Below, piece after piece: positions 28,046 to 36,185 of a stretch of 64,000 nucleotides of DNA; the stretch's first letter is position 1; each line of letters starts with the position of its first letter. The stretch covers positions 434,001 to 498,000 of the forward strand of contig NZ_CP039638.1 in the NCBI RefSeq assembly GCF_004923295.1, read 5' to 3'. Under the pieces are notes generated by a model. That model ran no database searches, was not told where the DNA came from, and saw only the letters and a program-made list of their open reading frames with translations. The DNA comes from Azospirillum sp. TSH100 (GTDB taxonomy: Bacteria > Pseudomonadota > Alphaproteobacteria > Azospirillales > Azospirillaceae). The position numbers and the translations under genes are program-made.

Positions 28046-28744
28046 TCACACGAACAGGCTGAAGCTGCCCATCAGTTTCTGGGTGCCGGTCTGCCCGGTT
28101 GGGATGGAGTTCATGCTACTGATGGCCTGGTTCAGCCCGTCAAGCGTCGCCTGCTGACCGGTGGTGAGCGTCATGCCGGTATCACCCTTGGCCGGCTGCT
28201 TGGCGACGGTGTCGTAATCCTGGCTGTAATTCCCCATGACCAGCTGCATGGCGTAGTTCTTGGGGTCCTTGTCCGACTGGCCCTTGTCGCGGCTGACGCG
28301 AAGGGTGTAGTCGCCTTTGTCGACCGTCAGGTTGCCGGCCTGCAGCTGCTTGAAGGCCTTGTAGTCGTCGCCGGCCTTCGGGTCGCTGTCGGCCACCACG
28401 CGGCCCAGCCGGTTCATCAGCTGGACATGCACGCCGTCGTCGCCGACCTGGCCCATGGTCATCTCGCCCTTGGTGACGACCTTGAACTTGTAGAAATCGA
28501 CCTTGTCGTTCGCCGCCAGCGTGCTGGCGACGTTCAGGCGGGTGGTGTTCTTGGCAAGCACGCCGATGTCGGTGGCGCCGCCCGTGGTGTTCAGCGCCGA
28601 TTTCCTGACCGTCTTGGAATATTCCTTGACGTCACCGACGGCCTGATTGCTCTGCGACTTCTTGATGGCCTCCACCGCGGCGTTGATCGACGCGTTGAGG
28701 CCCGAGACCATAGAGTTGACGCTTGAGAGAGCATCATCCGCCAT
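28046..28744 (-). CDS. Uncharacterised protein with a PPC-like beta domain (232 aa)
   Basis: A 232-aa protein that I cannot name. The first 45 residues are alanine/serine/asparagine-rich helix (SSVNSMVSGLNASINAAVEA). The centre (about 65-155) has alternating strands with the pattern VDFYKFKVVTKGEMTM ... GDYTLRVSR, which resembles bacterial pre-peptidase C-terminal (PPC) domains that decorate secreted enzymes. The C-terminus is threonine/glutamine-rich and ends in the hydrophobic GSFSLFV. There is no Sec signal peptide, so if it is secreted it would need a type I or other C-terminal signal, which is speculation. A good RBS (GGGAGAAGG) precedes the ATG at 28744. It may share a unit with the 58-aa gene upstream, 234 bases away. 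Confidence 0.65.
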   Translation of the reverse strand: MADDALSSVNSMVSGLNASINAAVEAIKKSQSNQAVGDVKEYSKTVRKSALNTTGGATDIGVLAKNTTRLNVASTLAANDKVDFYKFKVVTKGEMTMGQVGDDGVHVQLMNRLGRVVADSDPKAGDDYKAFKQLQAGNLTVDKGDYTLRVSRDKGQSDKDPKNYAMQLVMGNYSQDYDTVAKQPAKGDTGMTLTTGQQATLDGLNQAISSMNSIPTGQTGTQKLMGSFSLFV

Positions 28745-28978
28745 GATTCGTCATCCTTCTCCCGATCCGACCATCACGCCCGACCCACCCGTCCAATCCT
28801 GAACGCCGGCGAGTGGTATCCATACAAGAGGCGCGGCCGGCAGAGCCGCCACCCGGACACGTCTGCTCAAAGGGAGTATACGACAACAGCCGGCCGAACA
28901 TAGGATGGATTCGTGATTTTTTTGGTCGAAAGCTGGGATGCGGAACCTGCACGCCACGGTCGGCGGCCCGATCCACGC

Positions 28979-29155
28979 TCAGGATCGCACCTTTTCCCCC
29001 TTTGTCGTATGCGTCTCGGCCGGGGCGGCGGCGGCCTTGGCGGTCGGGATGGAAGGCTGCGGGACCGACTCGGAGCCCGACTCGCCGATGAACTCGTCGG
29101 CAAGGGGACAGTGGGGCGGCTGGGTCGGACCGGTGACGACATCGAAATCGAACAT
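28979..29155 (-). CDS. Small protein of unknown function (58 aa)
   Basis: A 58-residue frame starts MFDFDVVTGPTQPPHCPLADEF and ends KGEKVRS. The ATG at 29155 follows an excellent AGAGAGG ribosome binding site. The N-terminal 30 residues are acidic with one cysteine and several prolines. The rest is an Ala/Pro/Lys tail with no membrane character. Frames on the opposite strand and the overlapping minus frame are arginine/proline-rich, as expected for shadows, which favours this frame. The short size, acidic start and lone cysteine would also fit a modified-peptide precursor, but no modification enzyme is nearby, so no function is claimed. Confidence 0.5.
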   Translation of the reverse strand: MFDFDVVTGPTQPPHCPLADEFIGESGSESVPQPSIPTAKAAAAPAETHTTKGEKVRS

Positions 29156-29473
29156 GACAACCTCTCTTGGCGTGTGGTGAGGCCGCCCGGGTCGCCCATG
29201 TTCGGATTTTCAGGATGTGCAGCCCGTCAAAGGGCTGGGGTCACAAACACGAAAGCCGCCGCGGGTCGGTCCGGGCGGCTTCGGGAGTGAGCGACAGATG
29301 CGCGTTCCTAGGCCGCCGAACGAAACCAGCGGCCAAAATATCGGGAACGTCCGCAGGACGCGATGGAGAGCATCTGTTGCATGACACCGACCATAGCGCG
29401 CGGCGGCCGGCCTGCCAACAGGCAAATTGGGCCAAGGGGTGTTTGGGCAGCCGATTGGGTGGCCGATTGCCGA
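29156..29473. other. Gene-free stretch downstream of yihY
   Basis: These 318 bases contain two stem-loops read leftwards: the terminator at 29253-29281 and a smaller hairpin CAGCCC-GTCAAA-GGGCTG at 29220-29237. The remaining 60 bases before the 58-aa gene presumably hold its promoter. No protein-coding frame with an RBS was found between 29282 and 29473. Confidence 0.6.
29253..29281 (-). terminator. Terminator of the yihY transcription unit
   Basis: Read on the minus strand, AAGCCGCC and GGCGGCTT form an eight-base-pair stem followed by TTTCGTGTTTG. It lies about 190 bases beyond the yihY stop. Confidence 0.65.
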
Positions 29474-30544
29474 TCAGCTCGCCTTCCGCTCTCCCACCGT
29501 GTCGGCGACATAGGCGTCGCGCTGGCCCAGCGGCCGGGAGGGGCGGCCGTCGCGATCAGTGGTGTCGCGGGCGGTCTGGTGTTCGATCTCGGCGTTCAGC
29601 TCCGCCCCCAGCAGCACGACGTAGGAGGTCAGATTGAACCACAGCAGCAGGACGACGACGGCGCCGACCGACCCGTAGGTCTCGTTGTAGCTGCCGAAGT
29701 TCGACACATAGACGGAAAAGGCCAGCGATCCCAGCAGCCACACCACCGTCGCCATCGCCGACCCCCAGGTGACCCAGCGCCATTGCGGCTCCCGCCGGTC
29801 GGGGGCGTAGCGGTAGAAGACGGCGAGCGCCAGCATGATCGTCACCGCCAGGATCGGCCAGCGGGCGAGGCTGGCGATCCAGCCGATCGGCGTGTCCTTC
29901 AGCCCGATAATGGCGATGGCGGCCGGAACGGCGACGATCAACGCCATGGCAAGGATGACGAACAGCAGCCCGGCCACCGTCAGCCCCATCGACAGCGCCG
30001 CCAGCGTGATGAAGCCGCGCGTCTCCTTCTCGCCATAGGCTATGTTCAGCGCCGACACCAGCGAGTTGGTCCCGCGCGAGGCGCTCCACAGGGTCAGCAG
30101 CAGGCCGAAGACCAGGCCGAAGCCCAGCCCCTGGGACGGGGCGGTCGCCACCTTGCGCGCCTGGTCGCTGACGATGGTCAGGGCTTCCGGCGGCAGAAGG
30201 CTGCCCAGCTGGTTCAGCTGGCTTTCGATCATCGACGGATCGGCGACGAGGCCATAGATCGACACAAGCGCCGCGATGGCCGGGAAGATGGCGAGCAGGG
30301 CGTAATAGGCGACCCCGGCGGCCAGCATCGACACATTGTCCTTGCCCTGCTCGTCCCACACCCGCAGCAGGATGTCCTTCCAGCCCTTCCTGGGGATCTC
30401 CGACGGGCTGTCCGCCGACCGTCCCCGGCCGTCACCGCCCCGGCTGCCATCCCCACGCCCATCATTGGCGGCGCGCCCGCCACCATGCTGCCGGTTCGTC
30501 CGGTTCCGATGCTCGTAATAGTGACGGCGGCTCAGCCCCAGCAT
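29474..30544 (-). CDS. YihY/BrkB family inner-membrane protein
   Basis: A 356-aa member of the YihY/virulence factor BrkB family with six transmembrane helices. Family landmarks are MLAAGVAYYALLAIFPAIAALVSIYGL, LLTLWSASRGTNSLVSALNIAYGEKETRGF, YRYAPDRREPQWRWVTWGSAMATVVWLLGS and the last helix VGAVVVLLLWFNLTSYVVLLGAELNAEIEHQ. The function is unresolved despite the old ribonuclease BN name. The N-terminal 50 residues are polar and arginine/glycine-rich. It is 12 bases downstream of the DUF3618 gene on the same strand, and both probably form an envelope-related unit. Confidence 0.9.
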   Translation of the reverse strand: MLGLSRRHYYEHRNRTNRQHGGGRAANDGRGDGSRGGDGRGRSADSPSEIPRKGWKDILLRVWDEQGKDNVSMLAAGVAYYALLAIFPAIAALVSIYGLVADPSMIESQLNQLGSLLPPEALTIVSDQARKVATAPSQGLGFGLVFGLLLTLWSASRGTNSLVSALNIAYGEKETRGFITLAALSMGLTVAGLLFVILAMALIVAVPAAIAIIGLKDTPIGWIASLARWPILAVTIMLALAVFYRYAPDRREPQWRWVTWGSAMATVVWLLGSLAFSVYVSNFGSYNETYGSVGAVVVLLLWFNLTSYVVLLGAELNAEIEHQTARDTTDRDGRPSRPLGQRDAYVADTVGERKAS

Positions 30545-30556
30545 CCCCCGCCCTCC

Positions 30557-31384
30557 TCAGGCCACGGCTTCGCGCAGCGCGCCGACCCGGTGCCGCGCCG
30601 TTTCCAGCGCGTGGAACTGGGCGCCGATGGCGACCTGGAGATGGTCGTCCGGCGCATCGCGCAAGGCGTCGCGGAACAGCGCCAGCGTGCCGTCCAGCCC
30701 GCCTTCCAGCCGGGCCAGCAGGTCGCCGCGCGCGGCCGGTCCGCCAGCCCCTGCCATCACGCTGCGGGCGCTGGCCTCCGCCAGACCATGCATGGGCGAC
30801 CAGACGCGCGCACCGTCGCCGGCGGTCTCGATCCAGCCGCCGCCCTCGCGCAGCTCGGCGTCGAGCGCCAGGGCGCTGCGGTCGAGCTGGTCGGCCAGCT
30901 CCTGCAGCCGTCCGGACAGCGACGGGTCGGCGATGGTCATGTCGGCCCGGCGGAAGGCCTCGGCCCCATCGCGGCAGGCGCCGGTCAGGTCGGTCAGCAG
31001 ATGCCGGCTGCGCGGGTCGAGCTGCCGCCCCTGGGGGGCGTAATCATCGAACTCGGTCGCCGGGTCCTGCGTGCGGGCGACCGCCACGGCAAGCCAGAGG
31101 GCGCCGACGCCCATCAGCGCCACCGGGATCGGGTTGGCGCGCACGGCGCGGGCGATGCGGCCGGACAGGCCGTCGCCGCCACCCTGGATCACGTCGCGCA
31201 CCACCTGCACCACGCCGCCGGACATCTGGCCGGGCGACAGGCGGAACTCGATCTCGTCGATCACCGTATCCATGCGGGCGCGGATCGATTGGATCTCGTG
31301 CTCGATCTCTTCGGGGCGGCGGCCCTGGGTTGCTGTCGTATTGGGAGGAGCGGCGGACGGAATGGCGTCGGTGTGATGGGTCAT
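30557..31384 (-). CDS. DUF3618 domain membrane protein
   Basis: A 275-aa protein. The DUF3618 motif RRPEEIEHEIQSIRARMDTVIDEIEFRLSPGQM occupies residues 22-55. It is followed by a helical region and one transmembrane helix (NPIPVALMGVGALWLAVAVA, about 87-106). A long cytoplasmic or periplasmic helical tail follows, with regular Ala/Leu spacing. DUF3618 proteins usually occur with YihY, phage-holin-like and stress membrane proteins, as here with YihY directly downstream. No catalytic residues are apparent. Confidence 0.8.
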   Translation of the reverse strand: MTHHTDAIPSAAPPNTTATQGRRPEEIEHEIQSIRARMDTVIDEIEFRLSPGQMSGGVVQVVRDVIQGGGDGLSGRIARAVRANPIPVALMGVGALWLAVAVARTQDPATEFDDYAPQGRQLDPRSRHLLTDLTGACRDGAEAFRRADMTIADPSLSGRLQELADQLDRSALALDAELREGGGWIETAGDGARVWSPMHGLAEASARSVMAGAGGPAARGDLLARLEGGLDGTLALFRDALRDAPDDHLQVAIGAQFHALETARHRVGALREAVA

Positions 31385-31558
31385 GCCGGGCGTCTCCTGT
31401 GGGGGCTGCCGGCTTGCAACACCGGGAGACGCCGATTGTTCCGGCTTGGGCGCTCCGGCCAGGCCCCTTCGACCTGGACAGCCGAAGGGCCGGACGGTTT
31501 CCCGCCCGGCCCCTCGTCAGAAGCAGCCTGTTCTTCAGGAGCAGCCTGGAGGCCGGGC

Positions 31559-32158
31559 TCAGGCCAGGGCGGCCAGCGCCACGCCGCTCAGGCCGATGGC
31601 GGCGCCCAGCCCGCGCAGGGCCAGAGCCCCCTTGCCGCCGCGGGCGATGCCGCGCAGCGACAGGGCGGCGGCGACGCCGGCGCCATGCAGGAGCGCGGTG
31701 GCCAGTGCGAAGCCCAGACCGTAGAGCAGCGGCTGTGCCGCCTCCGGCATCTCGGCGCCATGGGCGTGGCCGTGGAACAGGGCGAAGGCAGCGACCACCG
31801 CCAGCGAGACCGGCAGCGCCAGGCGCGATTGCGCGGCGACCAGGGCGCCCAGCGCGATCACCGAGCCGGCGATCCCCAGTTCCACCGCCGGCAGCGCAAT
31901 GCCGGCCATGCCCAGCAGGCCGCCGCCGATCATGGCGGTGACGAAGGCCGCCGGCAGCGCCCACAGGGCGGCCCCGCCGCGCTGCGCCGCCCACAGCCCG
32001 ACCGAGACCATCGCCAGCAGATGGTCCCAGCCGCCGACCGGATGCAGGAAGCCGTGGGCGAAGCCGGCGTCATGGGCGCCGAAGGTGTGGGCGTCGGCAA
32101 CCGCAGGCAGCACCAGCCCGGCCAGCAGGACGGCCGAGGCGAGAGGGAAACGTTTCAT
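31559..32158 (-). CDS. hupE: HupE/UreJ family nickel transporter
   Basis: A 199-aa membrane protein with a signal peptide ending ADAHT and six helices. The HupE/UreJ signature is HGFLHPVGGWDHLLAMVSVGLWAAQ, followed by FALFHGHAHGAEMPE. These histidine motifs bind nickel, and the family diffuses Ni2+ for NiFe hydrogenase or urease maturation. The gene diverges from the hupK-hyp cluster across 240 bases, which supports the hydrogenase role. Strictly, HupE and UreJ cannot be separated by sequence alone. Confidence 0.88.
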   Translation of the reverse strand: MKRFPLASAVLLAGLVLPAVADAHTFGAHDAGFAHGFLHPVGGWDHLLAMVSVGLWAAQRGGAALWALPAAFVTAMIGGGLLGMAGIALPAVELGIAGSVIALGALVAAQSRLALPVSLAVVAAFALFHGHAHGAEMPEAAQPLLYGLGFALATALLHGAGVAAALSLRGIARGGKGALALRGLGAAIGLSGVALAALA

Positions 32159-32328
32159 GGATCAGCATCCTCTGATGTCGTGCGCGCCATCGGATTGTGC
32201 CGCCCTGGCTTTCCCGCCCGACGCAGGGGAGACCGGACGGCAGTGGCGCGGTTGGGCGAAAGTGTAGCAGAAAGCGCCAGCCCGGCCATGGCCGAGAGGG
32301 GGGTCCCACCCCGCCGGATCTACGTATT

Positions 32329-32342
32329 TTGACGCAGGTCAA
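32329..32342. promoter_or_regulatory. FNR/FixK-type operator TTGAC-N4-GTCAA
   Basis: TTGACGCAGGTCAA is a perfect 5-4-5 palindrome that matches the CRP/FNR superfamily anaerobic box (TTGAT/C-N4-G/ATCAA). It is 56 bases before the hupK start and 170 bases from the divergent hupE start. Oxygen-limited activation of hydrogenase maturation genes by an FnrN or FixK homologue would fit. Confidence 0.75.
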
Positions 32343-32398
32343 TGAGTTGGCCCCCCGATCCGTCAGGATGCAGACCGACGATGCGCCAGGAATCCCCG

Positions 32399-33580
32399 AT
32401 GTCCGCCACCATGCTTCCCGGAGAGGGTTCGGTGTCCGTCCGGCTGTGGCTGGACGGCGGCAGGGATGGCATGGCCGTTCAACGGGCCGAGGTCGCCACC
32501 CGCCGGCCGCGCGCCGTCGCCGCCCTGGTCGGCCGCAAGGCGGAGGAGGCGGTGCGGCTGGCGCCGCTGCTGTTCAGCCTGTGCGGCAGCGCCCAGGGTC
32601 TGGCCGTCGCGCGCGCCTGCGAGATGGCGCTGGGGATCGACGCCACCTGCCACGAGACCGCCCGCGCCCTGCTGACCGATGCGGAGTCGCTGGACAGCCA
32701 TGGCTGGCAGGCCATGGTCGAATGGCCGGCGCATCTGGGCGCCCCTCCGCGGCCAAGCGCCCTGCGCGACCTGCGGGCGGCGGTGTCCGCGATCCTGCCG
32801 GCGCTCTATCCCGGCAAGGACGGGCTGCGTCCGGGCGGCGGCGCGCTGCGCCCCGACATCCTGGTTCTGCGCGACGCGCTGGCCCGGATGGCCGGCTGGC
32901 TCGACGCGGCCGTCTTCGCCGGGCCGCCGCCGCAGGATGCCGACGACCTCGCCCGCTGGGCCATGGGCAGCGGCACCGACGCGGCCCGGCTGGCCGCCCG
33001 GCTGATGTCGCCCGATCTGGCCGGCTGGGGAGGCTGCGGCGTGCCTCTGCTCGGCGAACGGTCACCGGACTGGTTCGCGGCGGCACTGGCCGGCGATCCG
33101 GCCTTCGCCACCGCCCCCCATCGCGATGGGGCCGCGGCCCTGACCGGTCCGCTGGAGCGGCAGGCCGACCACCCGCTGGTCGTCTCGGTGACGGAACGCT
33201 TCGGCGATGGGCTGGTGCGGCTGTTCGCGGCGCGTCTCGCCGATCTGGCCGAGCTGCCGCGGCGGATGGAGGCAGCCATCGCGGCTCTTCGGCCGGCCGA
33301 CCCGGTCGCCGCCGGCTCGACAGGTCCGGGCGAAGGCTGCGGCGTGGCGGAGACGGCGCGCGGGCGGCTGGCCCACTGGCTGCGGCTGGATGGGGAGGAC
33401 CGGCTGGCCGACGCCCGCATGGTGGCGCCGACCGACTGGAACTTCGCCGCCGGCGGCCCGCTGGCGCGCGGTCTGGCAGGCGCCGAGGTGCGCGGCCGCG
33501 ACGATGCGGTGAAGCGGGCGCGGCTGCTGGTCGCGATGCTGGATCCCTGCATCGCTTGCGGCATGGACGTACAGGAATGA
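32399..33580 (+). CDS. hupK: HupK-like hydrogenase assembly protein
   Basis: A 393-aa protein related to the large subunit of NiFe hydrogenase but without a complete active site, the definition of HupK. At the place of the first cysteine pair it reads LLFSLCGSAQG, and at the C-terminus LDPCIACGMDVQE in place of DPCxxCxxH. HupK is thought to act as a scaffold for cofactor assembly when hydrogenase is made in the presence of oxygen. The ATG at 32399 with AGGAA six to ten bases upstream is preferred over an earlier start at 32342, which would lie inside the FNR-type box. hypB follows after 76 bases. Confidence 0.8.
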   Translation: MSATMLPGEGSVSVRLWLDGGRDGMAVQRAEVATRRPRAVAALVGRKAEEAVRLAPLLFSLCGSAQGLAVARACEMALGIDATCHETARALLTDAESLDSHGWQAMVEWPAHLGAPPRPSALRDLRAAVSAILPALYPGKDGLRPGGGALRPDILVLRDALARMAGWLDAAVFAGPPPQDADDLARWAMGSGTDAARLAARLMSPDLAGWGGCGVPLLGERSPDWFAAALAGDPAFATAPHRDGAAALTGPLERQADHPLVVSVTERFGDGLVRLFAARLADLAELPRRMEAAIAALRPADPVAAGSTGPGEGCGVAETARGRLAHWLRLDGEDRLADARMVAPTDWNFAAGGPLARGLAGAEVRGRDDAVKRARLLVAMLDPCIACGMDVQE

Positions 33581-33656
33581 CGATGGCTTGCCGAAGCTCG
33601 CGGGCAAGTCGATGATGCGCGGGCGTCCGGCGAATTGACGAGTGGGAGAGCGCGTG

Positions 33657-34697
33657 ATGTGTACGGTTTGCGGTTGCGGCGAAGGCGAGACGCGGATCGA
33701 CGGCAAGGCCGCCGATGGCGGGCATGACCACGCCGACCATGAGCACATCGGTCCCGACGGCAAGGTCTATCGCCATCGCCACGGCGAGGCGCACCACCAT
33801 GCCCATCATCACCATGACGACACCCACGAGCATGTCGCCCCCGACGGCACGGTGTTCCGCCACAGCCACAACGACCATGGGCACCATGAGCACGATCATG
33901 GCCATGGGCACGACCACGGCCATACCCATCACGCCCATACCCACGACCATCACCGCCCCGACCGTCCGGACGCCATCGACGGCGGCGCCGCGCTGAACCA
34001 GCCGCGGCTGGTCACCATCGAGCGCGACATCCTGGCGAAGAATGACGGGCTGGCCGCCGTCAACCGCCGCCGCTTCGCCGAGCGCGGCGTGTTCGTGCTG
34101 AACCTGATGTCCAGTCCCGGCTCGGGCAAGACCACCCTGCTGACCCGCAGCCTGACCGACCTGAAGGGCCGCTTCCCGGTCGCGGTGATCGAGGGCGACC
34201 AGCAGACCAGTTTCGACGCCGACCGCATCCGCGCCACCGGCACCCCGGCGGTCCAGGTCAACACCGGCAAGGGCTGCCATCTCGACGCCTCCATGGTGGC
34301 GCAGGCCGCCGACAAGCTGGCGGCCGAGGGCAGGTTCGGCGCGGACGGCGTACTGTTCGTCGAGAATGTCGGCAATCTGGTCTGCCCCGCCGGCTTCGAC
34401 CTCGGCGAGACCCACCGCGTCGTCGTGCTGTCGGTGACGGAGGGCGAGGACAAGCCGCTGAAATACCCGGATATGTTCGTCCGCGCCGACCTGCTGGTCG
34501 TCAACAAGATCGACCTGCTGCCCCACCTGACCTTCGATGTGGAGCGGATGATCGGCTACGCCCAGCGCCTGAACCCGTCGCTGGCGGTGATCCAGCTGTC
34601 GGCCACCACCGGCCAGGGGCTGGAGGAGTGGTACGACTGGATCGCCGACGGTCTGGCCGAGGCCCGCGCCTCCCACGCCGCTTCCGCTGCCATCTGA
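33657..34697 (+). CDS. hypB: Hydrogenase nickel-insertion GTPase HypB
   Basis: A 346-aa GTPase that inserts nickel into the hydrogenase large subunit together with HypA. It opens with MCTVCGCGEGE, the high-affinity CxxCGC nickel site. A histidine-rich stretch of about 32 histidines (residues 21-101) follows, which stores nickel. The G domain has SSPGSGKTTLLTRSL (P-loop, about residue 150), VIEGDQQTS, NVGNLVCPAGFDLGE and VVNKIDLLP (the NKxD guanine motif). The ATG at 33657 follows GGGAGAG. hypC begins 16 bases downstream. Confidence 0.96.
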   Translation: MCTVCGCGEGETRIDGKAADGGHDHADHEHIGPDGKVYRHRHGEAHHHAHHHHDDTHEHVAPDGTVFRHSHNDHGHHEHDHGHGHDHGHTHHAHTHDHHRPDRPDAIDGGAALNQPRLVTIERDILAKNDGLAAVNRRRFAERGVFVLNLMSSPGSGKTTLLTRSLTDLKGRFPVAVIEGDQQTSFDADRIRATGTPAVQVNTGKGCHLDASMVAQAADKLAAEGRFGADGVLFVENVGNLVCPAGFDLGETHRVVVLSVTEGEDKPLKYPDMFVRADLLVVNKIDLLPHLTFDVERMIGYAQRLNPSLAVIQLSATTGQGLEEWYDWIADGLAEARASHAASAAI

Positions 34698-34712
34698 CCG
34701 GAGGCCCCCGCC

Positions 34713-34943
34713 ATGTGCCTTGCCGTCCCTGCCCTGGTCACCGCCCTGCTGCCCGACGATCGCGCCACCGTCAGCCTGGGCGGCGTCACCTCCACCTGTT
34801 CGCTGGAGCTGGTGGAGGATGTTGCCGTCGGCGATTACGTGATCGTCCATGTCGGCTACGCCCTGTCCCGCCTGGATGCCGAGGAGGCCGAGCGAACGCT
34901 CGCTCTGTTGGCCGAGGTCGCCGAAGCCGAAGCCGCGGCCTGA
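34713..34943 (+). CDS. hypC: Hydrogenase maturation chaperone HypC
   Basis: A 76-aa chaperone of NiFe hydrogenase assembly. The start MCLAVPALV has the conserved N-terminal Cys2 that binds iron with HypD and contacts the large-subunit precursor. The strand pattern ATVSLGGVTSTCSLELVEDVAVGDYVIVHVGYALSRLD is typical, as is the acidic helix at the end. GGAGG precedes the ATG by about ten bases. HypC normally works with HypD, which is usually the next gene but is missing here. Confidence 0.94.
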   Translation: MCLAVPALVTALLPDDRATVSLGGVTSTCSLELVEDVAVGDYVIVHVGYALSRLDAEEAERTLALLAEVAEAEAAA

Positions 34944-34993
34944 CCCCCCTCCCCCTCACCCTCACACACCCGCCGACCACCCGGACTCCCGCC

Positions 34994-36040
34994 ATGACCG
35001 ACCGCCGCCTCTTCACCCGCAAGCTCGACATCGCCCGCGGGGCGGTGGACATGACCCACGGGTCGGGGGGCAAGGCGATGGCGCAGCTGGTGCGCGAGCT
35101 GTTCGCCGCCGCCTTCGCCAACCCCTGGCTCGACCAGGGCAACGACCAGGCCGCCTTCGACGTGCCGGGCGGGCGCATGGTGATGACGACCGACGGCTTC
35201 GTCGTGTCGCCGCTGTTCTTCCCCGGCGGCGACATCGGCTCGCTGGCCGTCCACGGCACGGTCAACGACGTCGCCATGGCCGGGGCGGTGCCGCTGCACC
35301 TGACCGCCGGCTTCATCATCGAGGAGGGCTTCCCGCTCGCCGACCTGAAGAGGGTGGTCGACAGCATGGCCGCCGCGGCGCGCGAGGCCGGGGTCGCCAT
35401 CGTGTCGGGCGACACCAAGGTGGTGGAGCGCGGCAAGGGCGACGGGGTCTTCATCACCACCACCGGCATCGGCATGGTGCCGCCCGGCGTTGCCCCCTCC
35501 GGCGACCGGGCGCGGCCGGGCGACGCCATCCTGGTCAGCGGCACCATGGGCGACCATGGCGTCGCCATCATGTCGACCCGCGACAATCTGGGATTCGAAA
35601 CGGCGATCCTGTCCGACAGCGCCGCGCTGAACGGGCTGGTGGCGGCGATGGTGGCGGCGGTGCCCGATGTCCATGTGCTGCGCGACCCCACCCGCGGCGG
35701 GCTGGCGACGACGCTGAACGAGATCGCCCACCAGTCCGGCGTCGGCATGCGGCTGCGCGAATCCGACATCCCGGTGCGGGCGCAGGTGACGGCGGCCTGC
35801 GAATTGCTGGGCCTCGACCCGCTTTACGCCGCCAACGAGGGTAAGCTGATCGCGATCTGCGCCGGGGAGGAGTGCGACCGCCTGCTCTCCGTCATGCGCG
35901 ACCACCCGCTGGGACGGGATGCCGCCTGCATCGGCCGTGTGGTGGACGACCCCCACCGTTTCGTTCAGATGGAGACCCGCTTCGGCGGCCGCCGGATCGT
36001 GGATTGGCTGACCGGAGAACAGCTTCCCCGGATCTGCTAA
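34994..36040 (+). CDS. hypE: Hydrogenase maturation protein HypE
   Basis: A 348-aa carbamoyl dehydratase that makes the thiocyanate for the cyanide ligands of the NiFe site, using the carbamoyl group delivered by HypF. It has THGSGGKAM and the PurM-like ATP-binding segments FVVSPLFFPGGDIGSLAVHGTVNDVAM, GDTKVVERGKGDG and RDPTRGGLATTLNEIA. It ends in the essential PRIC, whose cysteine carries the ligand precursor. It is separated from hypC by 50 bases with no hypD between. A strong terminator follows, so the cluster ends here and hypA, hypD and hypF must be elsewhere. Confidence 0.96.
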   Translation: MTDRRLFTRKLDIARGAVDMTHGSGGKAMAQLVRELFAAAFANPWLDQGNDQAAFDVPGGRMVMTTDGFVVSPLFFPGGDIGSLAVHGTVNDVAMAGAVPLHLTAGFIIEEGFPLADLKRVVDSMAAAAREAGVAIVSGDTKVVERGKGDGVFITTTGIGMVPPGVAPSGDRARPGDAILVSGTMGDHGVAIMSTRDNLGFETAILSDSAALNGLVAAMVAAVPDVHVLRDPTRGGLATTLNEIAHQSGVGMRLRESDIPVRAQVTAACELLGLDPLYAANEGKLIAICAGEECDRLLSVMRDHPLGRDAACIGRVVDDPHRFVQMETRFGGRRIVDWLTGEQLPRIC

Positions 36041-36086
36041 GCTATCTGCCGACCCGTACCGGCGGGCTAACCCGCTGTTTCCAAAG

Positions 36087-36113
36087 AAGGGGTCCCATTG
36101 GCGGGACCCCTTT
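36087..36113 (+). terminator. Intrinsic terminator after hypE
   Basis: The stem AAGGGGTCCC/GGGACCCCTT with a six-base loop is followed by TTTCG. It lies 47 bases after the hypE stop. Confidence 0.88.
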
Positions 36114-36185
36114 CGCGCGCTGGCCGTTGCCTCTCTCGGATGGTCCTATGCTCTGACCAGAGACGATCAGCGACGAGAGAATACG

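Noticed and set aside
29363..32332. A 989-codon plus-strand frame across yihY, DUF3618 and hupE
   Set aside because: It is antisense to three good genes, and its composition is low-complexity and motif-free.
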